Shown: positions 25,972 to 35,450 of the stretch, piece by piece
Layout: each line of letters starts with the position of its first letter
Position numbering within the stretch: the stretch's first letter is position 1
NCBI RefSeq assembly: GCF_900182705.1
Contig: NZ_FXTP01000006.1
Span: 1 to 64,000, forward strand
Origin: Gracilimonas mengyeensis
Lineage (GTDB): Bacteria; Bacteroidota; Rhodothermia; Balneolales; Balneolaceae
DNA: 64,000 bases
Direction of reading: 5' to 3'
Made by a program: the position numbers and the translations under genes
Notes under the pieces: generated by a model
The model's database searches: none
What the model was told of the DNA's origin: nothing
What the model saw: the letters and a program-made list of their open reading frames with translations, nothing else

Positions 25972-28947
25972 ATGAAACACTCCATTCTACTGGTACTGTT
26001 GGGCTTTGCCGTGTCTGCTCTGCCTGCACACGCACAAATCAAGATTAATGAAATTGTTGCTTCTAACGGTTCTTCCCTGACCGATGAGCAAGGCGAAGCT
26101 GACGACTGGGTTGAAATTTTTAACGCCGGCGAAGTCTCTGTAAACTTTGGCGGGATGTATGTAACCGATGATCCCGAAGAGCCCCTGAAATGGCAGATAC
26201 CTTCCGATCAAAGCAATCAAACTACCATTGGTCCCGGCGAATACCTGGTACTTTGGTTTGATGGAGATCCGGAACAGGGAGCCCTGCATGTGGACACCAA
26301 GCTTAGTGCCAGCGGTGAATACGTTATTTTAACGGATGATGACGGAGTCACCCGTATTGATTCCGTTGCATTTCCCGAACTCGAAGAAGACATAGCCTGG
26401 GGAAGGAACCCGGACGGCAGTGGTGCTTTCACGTATCTAAATCCCACACCCTTAGCTACCAACTCAGGAAGTGAGCTCCAACAACAGGCCGAAGCACCTT
26501 CTTTTACTCTGGAATCCGGATTCTATTCATCTTCGCTGGTAATTGGTATTGAAGCTCCTTCTGAGGATGCACAGATTAGATACACGATAGGCGGAGGTAT
26601 CCCTACAACTAGTTCTACGCTTTATGAGGGCCCCATTACCATTGATTCCTCAGCCGTACTACGTGCCATAGCTATTGAACCGGGCAAAGCAATCAGCCCG
26701 ATAAGCACAAACACCTATTTATTTGGAGACTCACATACCATTCCTGTAGTCACGTTTGTCATGGATCCCGACAGCCTGTTCGGCGAAGAGGAGGGAATGT
26801 ATGTAATTGGAGATTCCGCCGAGGCGGGAGAAAACTTCCCATTCTTTGGTGCCAATTTCTGGGAAGAATGGGAACGTCCGGTTCATATCGAATATCTGAA
26901 TCGATCCGGCTCGGTAGAATTTGAGTTTGATGGGGGAGCGAGTATCGGCGGTAACTTTAGCCGCGGTTTCCCTAAAAAATCATTCATCATTAATAACAAC
27001 TCCAGCTATGGAATTGACGAACTGGACTACGACCTCTTTCCGGAAAATGATTACACCGAGTACGATGGTTTTGGGTTGCGCGCCGGGGCCGAAGAACGTT
27101 CGCGACTGCTAAACGAGCTGATGTACACCATTAACCAAGACTGGAATCATCATAATGCCATGCAAGCTTACCAGCCGGTGGTATTGTATTTAAACGGGCA
27201 GTATTGGGGCGTGTATAATCTGCAAGAGCGTAAAAACGATGATTTTGTAGAATCCCGTTTTGGCTACGACGATATTGATATGATTAAGGATTACAGCGAA
27301 GTCAAAGACGGCAACTATGAGTCTTATGATGCGCTGCTGGATTTATTTCAGGATGAATCCTTGCAAGGGGAAGAGTTTTTTGCGATAGCCGACTCTTTGA
27401 TTGATCTCCAAAGTTTTACCGATCATTGGGTATACCAGGTATATACCTCTCACGGCGATCCCAATAACCTGCGCTACTGGCGTCCACGGGAAGCGGGAGG
27501 GAAATGGCGCTATATCTCTCATGATTTTGACTGGTGGAAAAATCTCGGCGATGACTGGGATGAATACGAGCGGGTTTTTACGAGATATCTGAGCGAAGAG
27601 CCTGCCGGCTTTTGGATTATTGGTCGGATGATGGAAAACGAAACCTACCGGGAGATGTTTCTTAATCGTTTAGCCGATATGATGAACACCGCCTTTGAGC
27701 CTTCGTACATGCTTGGAGTGATTGACTCCATCGACACCGCCATCAACCCTGAAATGCCCCGCGACACTCTAAGATGGAGTGATGGCTGGTTTGATATCGG
27801 CGGTCCAACCAATTACGATATGGAGTACACCCGCGACATCACCGAAGAATATGTAGTGAATTATCCCCGCTTCATCTACACTGAAATCCGGGATACCCTG
27901 CAAATCGATACTTTGGTTGTGCAGCTTGCCCAGACTTCAAATGGTACCGTGCAATTGAATTCCATCACCCCAAATACGGTGGTCGGAGATTGGACCGGGG
28001 TGTATTTTGAAAACACAAGCATCACCCTGCAAGCCCATCCCGAACCGGGTTACGAGCTCACCAGCTGGATGATAAACGGAGAAACTGCGGGTGCTGACAA
28101 AGAAATTTCTGTTGCTCTCGGCTCCACCTCCATTGAGATAGAAGCCACCTTTGGCGCTGTAGAAAACGATGAAATTGTCATCAATGAAATCAACTACAAC
28201 TCCAGCGATGATATAAACACCGGGGACTGGGTGGAGCTGTTCAACTATTCTTCGGTTGATATTGACCTCTCCGGATGGACCTTTCGGGATGAGGACGACG
28301 AGCACGCATTTGTGATCCCTGACGGGGTGATTATTGCCGCCCAGGGATATCTTGTGCTTTCTGATGACACGGCTGCTTTTCGAAGTATACATCCCAATGT
28401 ACCGATGGTAGATCTTGAAGTTGATTTTGGCCTTGGAGGTGGAGGTGATCAGGTTCGGATCTTCAATTCCAATGGAGTGCTCATTGATCGTGTGGAATAC
28501 ACCGATGACGAGCCCTGGCCCACCGCTGCCGATGGAGAGGGCTACACGCTGGCTTTGCTTTCGTATGAGCTGGATAATGCCTTGGCTGAAAGCTGGGGCG
28601 CCTCTGATCAGCTGGGAGGAACGCCCGGCAGAGATAATTGGGAGATCATCAACAGTACGAAAGAAAAACCGGAAACACCCCGAACCTTTAGCCTGCAACA
28701 AAATTACCCCAACCCGTTCAACCCCACTACGGTCATTAGTTATGAGCTCGCTGAAAACAGCCGGGTGAAGCTTAAAGTGTTTGATATGCTGGGCCGGGAA
28801 GTGGCCACTTTGGTGAATGGTGATCGTCAGGCTGCCGGACAGCATCAGATATCATTTGATGCCCGGAATTTATCGAGTGGCGTGTATATTTATCGCCTCA
28901 CCGCTGAAAACTTCTCTTCCACAATGAAAATGATTTTACTGAAGTAA
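25972..28947 (+). CDS. Secreted CotH-kinase/lamin-tail protein with T9SS sorting domain
   Basis: This 991-residue protein has a signal peptide (MKHSILLVLLGFAVSALPAHA). A first lamin-tail domain spans about 22-160 (IKINEIVASN, DDWVEIFNAGE, YLVLWFDGD). A chitobiase-like C-terminal-domain unit follows at about 170-260 (PSFTLESGFYSSSLVIGIEA). A CotH kinase-like region spans about 280-640 (GGASIGGNFSRGFPKKSFI, PVVLYLNGQYWGVYNLQERKNDDFV, YISHDFDWWKNLGDDWDEYER). A Big-type module comes next, then a second lamin-tail domain at about 735-850. The last 80 residues are a T9SS type A sorting domain (NYPNPFNPTTVISYELAENS, VFDMLGREVATL, SSGVYIYRL). It should be secreted and surface-attached. CotH domains phosphorylate proteins in Bacillus; its substrate here is unknown. 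A terminator follows the stop codon. Confidence 0.9.
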   Translation: MKHSILLVLLGFAVSALPAHAQIKINEIVASNGSSLTDEQGEADDWVEIFNAGEVSVNFGGMYVTDDPEEPLKWQIPSDQSNQTTIGPGEYLVLWFDGDPEQGALHVDTKLSASGEYVILTDDDGVTRIDSVAFPELEEDIAWGRNPDGSGAFTYLNPTPLATNSGSELQQQAEAPSFTLESGFYSSSLVIGIEAPSEDAQIRYTIGGGIPTTSSTLYEGPITIDSSAVLRAIAIEPGKAISPISTNTYLFGDSHTIPVVTFVMDPDSLFGEEEGMYVIGDSAEAGENFPFFGANFWEEWERPVHIEYLNRSGSVEFEFDGGASIGGNFSRGFPKKSFIINNNSSYGIDELDYDLFPENDYTEYDGFGLRAGAEERSRLLNELMYTINQDWNHHNAMQAYQPVVLYLNGQYWGVYNLQERKNDDFVESRFGYDDIDMIKDYSEVKDGNYESYDALLDLFQDESLQGEEFFAIADSLIDLQSFTDHWVYQVYTSHGDPNNLRYWRPREAGGKWRYISHDFDWWKNLGDDWDEYERVFTRYLSEEPAGFWIIGRMMENETYREMFLNRLADMMNTAFEPSYMLGVIDSIDTAINPEMPRDTLRWSDGWFDIGGPTNYDMEYTRDITEEYVVNYPRFIYTEIRDTLQIDTLVVQLAQTSNGTVQLNSITPNTVVGDWTGVYFENTSITLQAHPEPGYELTSWMINGETAGADKEISVALGSTSIEIEATFGAVENDEIVINEINYNSSDDINTGDWVELFNYSSVDIDLSGWTFRDEDDEHAFVIPDGVIIAAQGYLVLSDDTAAFRSIHPNVPMVDLEVDFGLGGGGDQVRIFNSNGVLIDRVEYTDDEPWPTAADGEGYTLALLSYELDNALAESWGASDQLGGTPGRDNWEIINSTKEKPETPRTFSLQQNYPNPFNPTTVISYELAENSRVKLKVFDMLGREVATLVNGDRQAAGQHQISFDARNLSSGVYIYRLTAENFSSTMKMILLK

Positions 28948-28970
28948 CCACGAATTTAGATTTGAGGTCC

Positions 28971-29009
28971 AAAAAAAGGATGTGCCGGTTCAAGGCGCGT
29001 CCTTTTTTT
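28971..29009 (+). terminator. Terminator of the CotH-like gene
   Basis: AAAAAAAGGATGTGCC (28971-28986) pairs with GGCGCGTCCTTTTTTT (about 28994-29009), with one G-T wobble and one mismatch. A run of T ends the hairpin, 24 bases past the stop codon. Confidence 0.75.
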
Positions 29010-29065
29010 ATTTATTTCATTCCCGGGTTTAAAGGCCGGAAGCTCTGCTCTCACTTTTACTATCT

Positions 29066-29269
29066 TAACGTGAGTTCGATATAAAAACCCGTCATTGTGA
29101 GGTATTCAGCGACCGTATGGGAGCAAATACCGTGGCAATCTCCCGGATAATGCCTCTGAGCGTTATTAGGAAGATCGCTTCGTCGGTAGACATACTATCT
29201 TATGTACGCAAATGGGCTCCTCGCGTTGACCAGCCTATTTTTGTATCATTTTTATCTCGAACTGAGGTT
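29066..29269. mobile_element. MITE-like element, copy A
   Basis: A ~204-bp non-coding unit begins TAACGTGAGTTCGATATAAA and ends ATCTCGAACTGAGGTT. Inside are TTGTGAGGTATTCAGCGACC, GGCAATCTCCCGG and GATCGCTTCGTCGGTAGAC. Copies B (40203-40405) and C (41046-41251) share this order. The terminal inverted repeat is damaged at the right end of this copy. It contains no transposase gene. Confidence 0.8.
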
Positions 29270-29353
29270 CTCCTAAATACCACCTGCGTATCTATCTACA
29301 AAATCATACCTTCTGAGCCAAAGATAACTGTTTACTGCTAACTGATCACTGAA

Positions 29354-30064
29354 ATGGCGAAAGCAAAAGACGACCTTCCCAAGCTTCCTAAAAAATCAAA
29401 GAAACAAAAAGAGCGGGCGCTGGAAATCCTGAATGAGCTCTACCAGCATTATCCCAATCCGCATTGTGAGCTTAACCACCGCAATCCTTTTGAACTGTTA
29501 ATAGCCACCATTTTGAGTGCGCAGTGTACCGATGTGCGGGTTAATAAAACCACTCCGGCTTTGTTTGAAACCTATCCCACGCCGGAACTCATGAAAGATG
29601 CACCGCTGAAGGAGCTTCAAGAATTGGTTCGCTCAACAGGTTTTTATAAGAATAAAGCCAAGGCTCTTAAAGAATCATCGCGGATAATAGTAGAAGAGTT
29701 TGACGGCGAGGTGCCGAAGAATATGAAAGATCTCCTTAAACTCAGGGGAGCTGCAAGAAAGACCGCCAATGTAGTGTTGGGCAATGCCTTTGGCATCAAT
29801 GTAGGCGTGGTAGTAGATACCCACGTGAAACGTTTTTCCAATCGCTTTGGGCTGACTAAAGAGAAGAAAAATACCAACAAAATTGAAAAGGACTTGATGG
29901 CCCTGTTTCCCCGTGAAAGCTGGACCGATTTATCGCACCTGATGATTCATCATGGCCGCGGTCCTTGTAAAGCCCGAATTTCCGAAGCACCGGATCATCC
30001 CTTGTGCAAAAAATACGGCGTAAATTGCGAGTGCCAGAAGATGAGGGAAGAGCAAGGGGATTAA
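29354..30064 (+). CDS. nth: Endonuclease III-like DNA glycosylase with atypical iron-sulfur cysteines
   Basis: This 236-residue protein has the HhH-GPD fold of endonuclease III, which excises oxidised pyrimidines: NPFELLIATILSAQCTDVRVNK, the hairpin region LRGAARKTANVVLGNAFG with catalytic Lys136, and VVVDTHVKRFSNRFGL with catalytic Asp155. Two features are odd. The hairpin-helix core, normally LPGVGRKT, reads LRGAARKT. The C-terminal cysteines are C205, C218, C225 and C227, not the usual C-x6-C-x2-C-x5-C of the 4Fe-4S loop. Both catalytic residues remain, so activity is plausible, but cluster binding may differ or be absent. It sits 85 bases downstream of MITE copy A. Confidence 0.86.
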   Translation: MAKAKDDLPKLPKKSKKQKERALEILNELYQHYPNPHCELNHRNPFELLIATILSAQCTDVRVNKTTPALFETYPTPELMKDAPLKELQELVRSTGFYKNKAKALKESSRIIVEEFDGEVPKNMKDLLKLRGAARKTANVVLGNAFGINVGVVVDTHVKRFSNRFGLTKEKKNTNKIEKDLMALFPRESWTDLSHLMIHHGRGPCKARISEAPDHPLCKKYGVNCECQKMREEQGD

Positions 30065-30434
30065 TATTATTTATGCAGTAGCCTCCTAAACGTTAAAGAA
30101 TCTGTAGTACTTCATGTGCCATCGCTCCATATTCTGTGTCTCTTTGGAGAGACCGGTTTTTCAACAGCCCTGTGCTGATGAAAAACCAGAGAGGGTAGTG
30201 CCAGTGGCTATCTCGTGATTTAAGGCTCGGTACGAATCCATGGCTTCCCTCTCCCTCGCTCCATGAGCAAGCTCATTCCGCATGCCCTCTCCAAAGAGGG
30301 ACACTGTTCTTGCTTTTTTTATCCTTCCAATTCATTCTAATCACGAAACCTTTGTTGACAGATACAATCATTCCCTGGGTGTACGATGGGATTAGTTTGG
30401 CTTTTAAATTAGCGTCAGTTCGAGATGAGAAATA
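30065..30434. other. Gene-free stretch with palindromic words
   Basis: Words such as TGGAGAGACCGG and AGAGGGTAGTG occur (about 30152-30200), with similar text at 23955-24010. A lone element end, GTCAGTTCGAGAT, is visible near 30415. No gene is supported. Confidence 0.45.
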
Positions 30435-30650
30435 AATTGCTCCGGCCTTCAGGCCGATGAAAGCAAATCTCTTTTATAACGAACCCGAATTTTGATGGCA
30501 TAAACGTCCATATGTTTGTAGAGGGTTGGCGAAACGCAGGGTAAAAGGCCATACAGCAAAAGCTTTGAAGAATAGGTCATTTCATTCATCCATTGGGGCA
30601 AAGCTTTATTTTTCTTGTCTTTTTTCACCGGCCTGAAGGCAGGAGCAATT
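30435..30650. mobile_element. Inverted-repeat element of 216 bp
   Basis: AATTGCTCCGGCCTTCAGGC (from 30435) faces CCTGAAGGCAGGAGCAATT (to 30650). The arms match over about 28 bp with three differences. No coding frame lies between the arms. The design is that of a non-autonomous element or a long REP pair. It is unrelated in sequence to the TAACGTGAG element. Confidence 0.6.
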
Positions 30651-30734
30651 ACCGTAGAAGTTGAAAAAGCCTGCCCCTTACTTTTTTAGCAAGGGCAAGA
30701 CTTTTCCGATCTTATATGTGGTGCAAACAGCCGT

Positions 30735-32738
30735 TTATTTGATGAGCGTGAATTTCTTGGCCTGGCTAAATTCTCCGGCTTCTAAACGGTATAAATACAC
30801 TCCGCTAGCCAGATTTCCGGCATCAAATTTGAAGCTATGTTCTCCATGTCCAACTCGCCCTTCAAAGATCGTAGCCACTTCCTGCCCAAGCATATTATAT
30901 ACCTTCAGGCTAATGTTTGAAGTCTTAGGCAGTGAAAAACTGATATTCGTACTTGGGTTGAACGGGTTTGGGTAGTTTTGTTCTAAGCTGATGCGGTTAG
31001 GCATAGATACGGCGGTAGGCTCATCTTTTGTACTGGTAAAGATCATTTCAGGTCCAAATACAAATGAACGGTTTTCACCAACATCATTATTACTCACCAT
31101 AACAGAATCATTTCCTGCCAGATCGGAACTGAAAATCCCGCCATTAAATCCCCAATACAATCGGTCTTCATAAATAGCCAGATCTCCCGGACGTCCGCCT
31201 TCGGTAATCACCGCTTCCTCACCGGAACCATCTATAGCCAATTTTATGATATTATCGTAGCCATAAGCATACAGGCTGTCGTTAGTAGCAGAGTAAGCCA
31301 GATCCGTGAGATATTGCGTACTGCTGATTCTGGTACTGCTGTCACTATCTATGGTCATTTTGTGAATTCCTTCAATTCGCTCTCTTCCGTCGACCAGCCA
31401 GAACACTTCATCCGTGGCATTTTTATACTCGATATCAGGAATACGCGTGGTACTTGAAGAACTAATCGAGGTCAGCATTTGCGGATTACTTCCATCAAGT
31501 TCACCCATATAAATCTGAGCTTCATAGCCTTCGGAGATAGCCCAGAAAAGACGTTCATTTTCCTCATCGATCTCAATGGAATTTATTTCATCCTCATTAC
31601 TGAATAATACTTCTAATTCCCCGCTGCCATCTGCTGCGGTTTTAACAACCTTATACGGTTGACCATAAATATCATCTTCATCCCGGATCCAAATCAACTC
31701 GTCTGTATTTTCATTATAGACCATTTTCCCCGGATCAATTAAACCGCTGTTTTGTCCATCATACAGCGTAGTCACGTCAGTGCCATCCATATTCATCTTC
31801 AGGATCGCATTGGTATACCTCCTTATGACGTACATTTCATTATTAGAAGTATCCAGAAACAGGCCGTTGAATGCATCTACTGCTTCGGTAAAAACATCTT
31901 CAACCTGACTTCCATCAAGGTTTGCCCGCTGAATTTTTCCAGGCACCTCATCATCATAAATATCGCCTTCACTGGTCCAATACATTTTACCCGCTTCCAC
32001 ATCCAGCTTTATTCTCTGGCCTTCTTCAAAACCGGAATCGATCAGCACTTCCATTCCGCTTCCGTCCAGATTCATTCTTTGGATCTCATCATTTGTTGTC
32101 ACGATGTATAGCTTTCCACTTTGTTGATCCAGCGCAATTCCCCTGGCTTCGTCGGTGCCGGTGCCAAGTGGGCCGGAAATCTCTTCGTTGTAAGGGTTCA
32201 CTCTAAATACGCCTTCATAAGCATCTGCCACGTAAATAATGTTATTTACATTATCCATAACCAGGGCATTAGGCCAGTCCAGGCCATCATCCTCATTTAG
32301 CAAGGTGTCAATTACTTGCCCTTCATAATTCATTGAAATTAAGGCGCTTTCCTTTTCACTTTCTGAGCCCTCCCGAACGGTGAAATAAATGGTTTCCGTT
32401 TCCGGGTTTACCACTACATCAGTTGGCCAGCCCAAGCCCGTTTCTACCGAATTAATGATAGAACGCATGTCAGGCTGCGTGGTATCCGTTGATGCAGTCA
32501 TTATCGTTTCTGCAAACAGATCAGCCCAATAAAGTTGAGCTTCCTGAGTATCTACCCAAAGTCCTATTGGATAATCCATATTTTGGTGCATCAGCTGTTT
32601 AGACTTCCCCGATTGAATGTCTGTTGCTATTAACCCCTTTCGATCTGTCTGATAAATAGTTTGTGCTTGACCGATACCCCCCATCAGAGCAGCAATTAAT
32701 AAAATGAAAAATAGTTTTATTATAGATTTTATATTCAT
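30735..32738 (-). CDS. Secreted YWTD-type beta-propeller protein with T9SS sorting domain
   Basis: This 667-residue protein has a signal peptide (MNIKSIIKLFFILLIAALMGGIGQAQ). A long run of LDL-receptor-like blades follows: LYWADLFAETI, IYFTVREG, IYVADAYEGVFRVN, LYIVTTNDEIQRMNLDGSGM, MYWTSEGDIYDDEVPGKIQRANLDGS. About ten repeats are spread over residues 25-560. The end is a T9SS type A sorting domain (LEQNYPNPFNPSTNISFSLP, VYNMLGQEVATIF, SGVYLYRLEAGEF). It is probably surface-exposed, and propellers of this kind usually bind proteins or ligands. No catalytic residues are recognised. It is monocistronic and divergent from the MEMO-like gene at 32851. Confidence 0.87.
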   Translation of the reverse strand: MNIKSIIKLFFILLIAALMGGIGQAQTIYQTDRKGLIATDIQSGKSKQLMHQNMDYPIGLWVDTQEAQLYWADLFAETIMTASTDTTQPDMRSIINSVETGLGWPTDVVVNPETETIYFTVREGSESEKESALISMNYEGQVIDTLLNEDDGLDWPNALVMDNVNNIIYVADAYEGVFRVNPYNEEISGPLGTGTDEARGIALDQQSGKLYIVTTNDEIQRMNLDGSGMEVLIDSGFEEGQRIKLDVEAGKMYWTSEGDIYDDEVPGKIQRANLDGSQVEDVFTEAVDAFNGLFLDTSNNEMYVIRRYTNAILKMNMDGTDVTTLYDGQNSGLIDPGKMVYNENTDELIWIRDEDDIYGQPYKVVKTAADGSGELEVLFSNEDEINSIEIDEENERLFWAISEGYEAQIYMGELDGSNPQMLTSISSSSTTRIPDIEYKNATDEVFWLVDGRERIEGIHKMTIDSDSSTRISSTQYLTDLAYSATNDSLYAYGYDNIIKLAIDGSGEEAVITEGGRPGDLAIYEDRLYWGFNGGIFSSDLAGNDSVMVSNNDVGENRSFVFGPEMIFTSTKDEPTAVSMPNRISLEQNYPNPFNPSTNISFSLPKTSNISLKVYNMLGQEVATIFEGRVGHGEHSFKFDAGNLASGVYLYRLEAGEFSQAKKFTLIK

Positions 32739-32850
32739 TTTTTAGTCTTAATTTGAATTTAATGATCGTTGTAGATGTAGTAATGCATACGTAAGTGATT
32801 AATAAATAAGCTCACCAAGACATCATTTAAATCAGCTCTCTTAAATCTTT

Positions 32851-34098
32851 ATGTCATCTAATATTTTCAACTCCTACACCGACCCCATACCACCGCTTCG
32901 GTTTAACGTGCAGATCATCCCAATAAAACAGAACGGTCAGAACTACCTCTATTTTCAGGATCAATACGGCTATGCCACTGGCAACTTTGCGGTACCTCAA
33001 TCTGCTCAGTCTATTTTTTCTCTGTTTGATGGTCAGCGCAGCGTAGAAGACCTGATGGAATTTACCGGCAATGGCGTCACCAAAGAGCAAATCCTGGAAT
33101 ACGTGCAGTTTTTGGATGAAAACGCTCTGCTGCACTCGCCTTATTTTAAAGAACACGCCCGCAAAACCGAGGAAGAATATGAATCCTCTGGTGTTCACAA
33201 ATCCAACACCGCCGGCTTTTCTTATCCCGATGATGAAGAGGAAATGACCCACTTTTTTGATGAGGCTTTTGGAAAGCTGGCTACCACCGCCCCGGTAGAT
33301 TCAGCCAAAGCACTGTACGCCCCACACATCGATATCCGCGTGGGGATGAACAGCTATGTGAAGGCTTTTTCGTCCATCCAAAACATCACCCCAAAACGCG
33401 TGGTGATTCTGGCTACTTCTCATTATTCAGGTCTCTATCCGGATATTTACGAAGAACGGCCCTTCGTTATCTCCCAAAAGGATTTTGAAATGGTAAATGG
33501 CACGGTAAAGGCTGACCAGGAAGCCATCAAAAAACTTAAAGAGCAAATCGGGGAGGATGCCGAGCATTATGGCGTAACCTTTCAGGACCGGGCCCACCGG
33601 GTAGAGCACAGCATTGAGCTGCACCTGGTATTTCTAAACCACCTTTGGAATCATGATTTCGAAATCATCCCCATTGTAGTAGGCAGCCTGGATGAGCTGT
33701 TTTATAAGGCCGATGGCTTCCAGGGAAAGCAGGTAGAGAATTTTGCTGGTCTGCTGAACGAGCTTTACGGCCAAGATGACGAAACTTTCTTCCTCATCAG
33801 TGGCGACCTGGCGCATGTGGGCAAAAAGTTCGGAGATGATAAACCGGCCAAAGAGCTATTCGAAGAGGTACGAAATTTCGACGAATCCTTCCTGGATTTT
33901 GGGGCTGCAGGCAACTCCGATCGTATATTGCAACTGATGAGTCAAAAATATGACCCATACCGCATTTGCGGATACCCGCCGCTGTACTCTTTTTTGAAAA
34001 CCCTGCCTGATTCCCGCGGAGAAATACTTAGCTACGATATCTGGGATGAAAGTGAACGCGAAAGTGGGGTAAGCTTTGGCTCCATCCTTTATAAATAG
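32851..34098 (+). CDS. MEMO-family protein (AmmeMemoRadiSam protein B) with PqqD-like N-terminal domain
   Basis: This 415-residue protein has two parts. Residues about 150-412 are the MEMO1 fold: APHIDIRVGMNSYVKAFSSI, VVILATSHYSGLYPDIYEERPF, HRVEHSIELHLVFLNHLW, IPIVVGSL, FFLISGDLAHVG. His residues lie in the family's metal-binding positions. Residues about 12-105 (NFAVPQSAQSIFSLFDGQRSVEDLMEFTG, TKEQILEYVQFLDENALL) resemble the PqqD/RRE winged-helix fold that binds peptide substrates. MEMO proteins commonly accompany AMMECR1 and a radical SAM enzyme, yet neither is in the window. The role is unknown, and redox or peptide modification chemistry is a guess. Confidence 0.85.
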   Translation: MSSNIFNSYTDPIPPLRFNVQIIPIKQNGQNYLYFQDQYGYATGNFAVPQSAQSIFSLFDGQRSVEDLMEFTGNGVTKEQILEYVQFLDENALLHSPYFKEHARKTEEEYESSGVHKSNTAGFSYPDDEEEMTHFFDEAFGKLATTAPVDSAKALYAPHIDIRVGMNSYVKAFSSIQNITPKRVVILATSHYSGLYPDIYEERPFVISQKDFEMVNGTVKADQEAIKKLKEQIGEDAEHYGVTFQDRAHRVEHSIELHLVFLNHLWNHDFEIIPIVVGSLDELFYKADGFQGKQVENFAGLLNELYGQDDETFFLISGDLAHVGKKFGDDKPAKELFEEVRNFDESFLDFGAAGNSDRILQLMSQKYDPYRICGYPPLYSFLKTLPDSRGEILSYDIWDESERESGVSFGSILYK

Positions 34099-34223
34099 CA
34101 GGGAACTTTGGCCTGATATCAGCAGTATTTCATGGAAAACACCTGGAGCTTTCCAGAATTTTTTGGAAGTGTATTTTGTTAACCCTTTCGGAATCAACAA
34201 AATAAAACCGAATATACAATACC

Positions 34224-35219
34224 ATGAAATACAAGAAACTTGGACACTCTGAGGTAGAAGTAACCCCCATTGCATTTGGCGCCTGGGCTATTGGCGGCTG
34301 GATGTGGGGCGGTGCCGACAAACAGGATGCCATAAAGGCCGTGCAGACGGCTTACGAGCAGGGCATCACCACCATTGATACGGCACCGGTCTACGGCTTT
34401 GGACAGGGTGAAGAGCTGGTAGGCGAGGCCCTCAAAGACATCCCCCGGGAAAAATACCAGATCTTGACCAAGTATGGCCTGAACTGGGAAAGTGAGGACG
34501 GGGATTTTTATTTCGAAACCGAGGATAATGACGGGAACCCGTTGAAGGTGTACAAATGGGCGTCTAAAGAGCGGGTCAAGAAAGAATGTGAGGATAGCCT
34601 CCGCCGCCTGCAAACCGATTACATTGACTTGTACCAAATTCACTGGCCAGACAGCACCACCCCGGTTTCGGAAACTATGAAAGCCGTGCAGGAGCTGATG
34701 GATGAAGGTAAAATTCGGGCGGCCGGCGTATGTAATTACTCTACGGATTTGGTTGATGAAGCCCTGAAAACCGTTGATTTGGCCACCAACCAAGTGCCTT
34801 ACAGCCTCATCAAGCGTGGAAATGAAAAGGATGTAATCCCGCAGGCTAAAGAAAAGGGGATGCATATTTTGCCTTACAGTCCATTACAAAGAGGTTTGCT
34901 GACGGGTAAGATTGAGCCCGGCCATGAGTTTCCAGATGACGACGGCCGAAAAAACAGTAAGTTCTACACCGACGAAAACATCCGAAAGGCCAACCAGTTG
35001 CTGGAAGAGATCAAACCTATTGCTGAAAAATACGATGCCACTTTTGCGCAGTTAGTGATTAACTGGACGACACGTCAGCCTGCCATGGGTACTGTATTGG
35101 TGGGCGCACGCAACCAGCAACAAGTGAAAGACAACGCTGGGGCCATGGACTTTGAGCTTAGTGAAGACGAAGTAAAAGCCATTACCGCAGCGTCAGAAAA
35201 ATACTTTCCCCTGGATTAG
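34224..35219 (+). CDS. Aldo/keto reductase
   Basis: This 331-residue NADPH-dependent oxidoreductase has a TIM-barrel fold. The catalytic tetrad is visible as Asp52 and Tyr57 (TIDTAPVYGFGQGEELVG), Lys83 (QILTKYGL) and His140 (DLYQIHWPD). The C-terminal cofactor end has LPYSPLQRGLLTG and VLVGARNQQQVKDNAGA. It most resembles the bacterial YdbC/YajO/AKR11-13 groups that reduce small aldehydes and ketones. It follows the MEMO-like gene by 125 bases on the same strand, and co-transcription is possible but not shown. The substrate is unknown. Confidence 0.92.
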   Translation: MKYKKLGHSEVEVTPIAFGAWAIGGWMWGGADKQDAIKAVQTAYEQGITTIDTAPVYGFGQGEELVGEALKDIPREKYQILTKYGLNWESEDGDFYFETEDNDGNPLKVYKWASKERVKKECEDSLRRLQTDYIDLYQIHWPDSTTPVSETMKAVQELMDEGKIRAAGVCNYSTDLVDEALKTVDLATNQVPYSLIKRGNEKDVIPQAKEKGMHILPYSPLQRGLLTGKIEPGHEFPDDDGRKNSKFYTDENIRKANQLLEEIKPIAEKYDATFAQLVINWTTRQPAMGTVLVGARNQQQVKDNAGAMDFELSEDEVKAITAASEKYFPLD

Positions 35220-35289
35220 GAGTTTTTAGTTTTTAGGGTTGAGTTTTGAGTTAGACCTAAATTTTTCTGTATACCCTAAAGTCAATAGC

Positions 35290-35410
35290 GGTCATTCCTG
35301 CACAGGCAGGAATCTTATTCTGGCCAGTAAATCTACGGTAAAGTCTTAATAAACCATTAGATTTCGGGCCTCACCGACAAATACGTCGGGATAGGTATGC
35401 CACGAAATGA
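35290..35410. repeat. GGTCATTCC...TTTCGGGC module, copy 2
   Basis: It begins GGTCATTCCTGCACAGGCAG, has AGTAAATCTACGGTAAAG in the middle and ends TTAGATTTCGGGC...CACGAAATGA. It matches 10088-10208 and 50151-50246 in block order, including the self-complementary TTCCTGC...GCAGGAA hairpin. Confidence 0.75.
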
Positions 35411-35450
35411 GCTCAGATCATAAATTATCACAAACCAAAATGCCTTTGCC

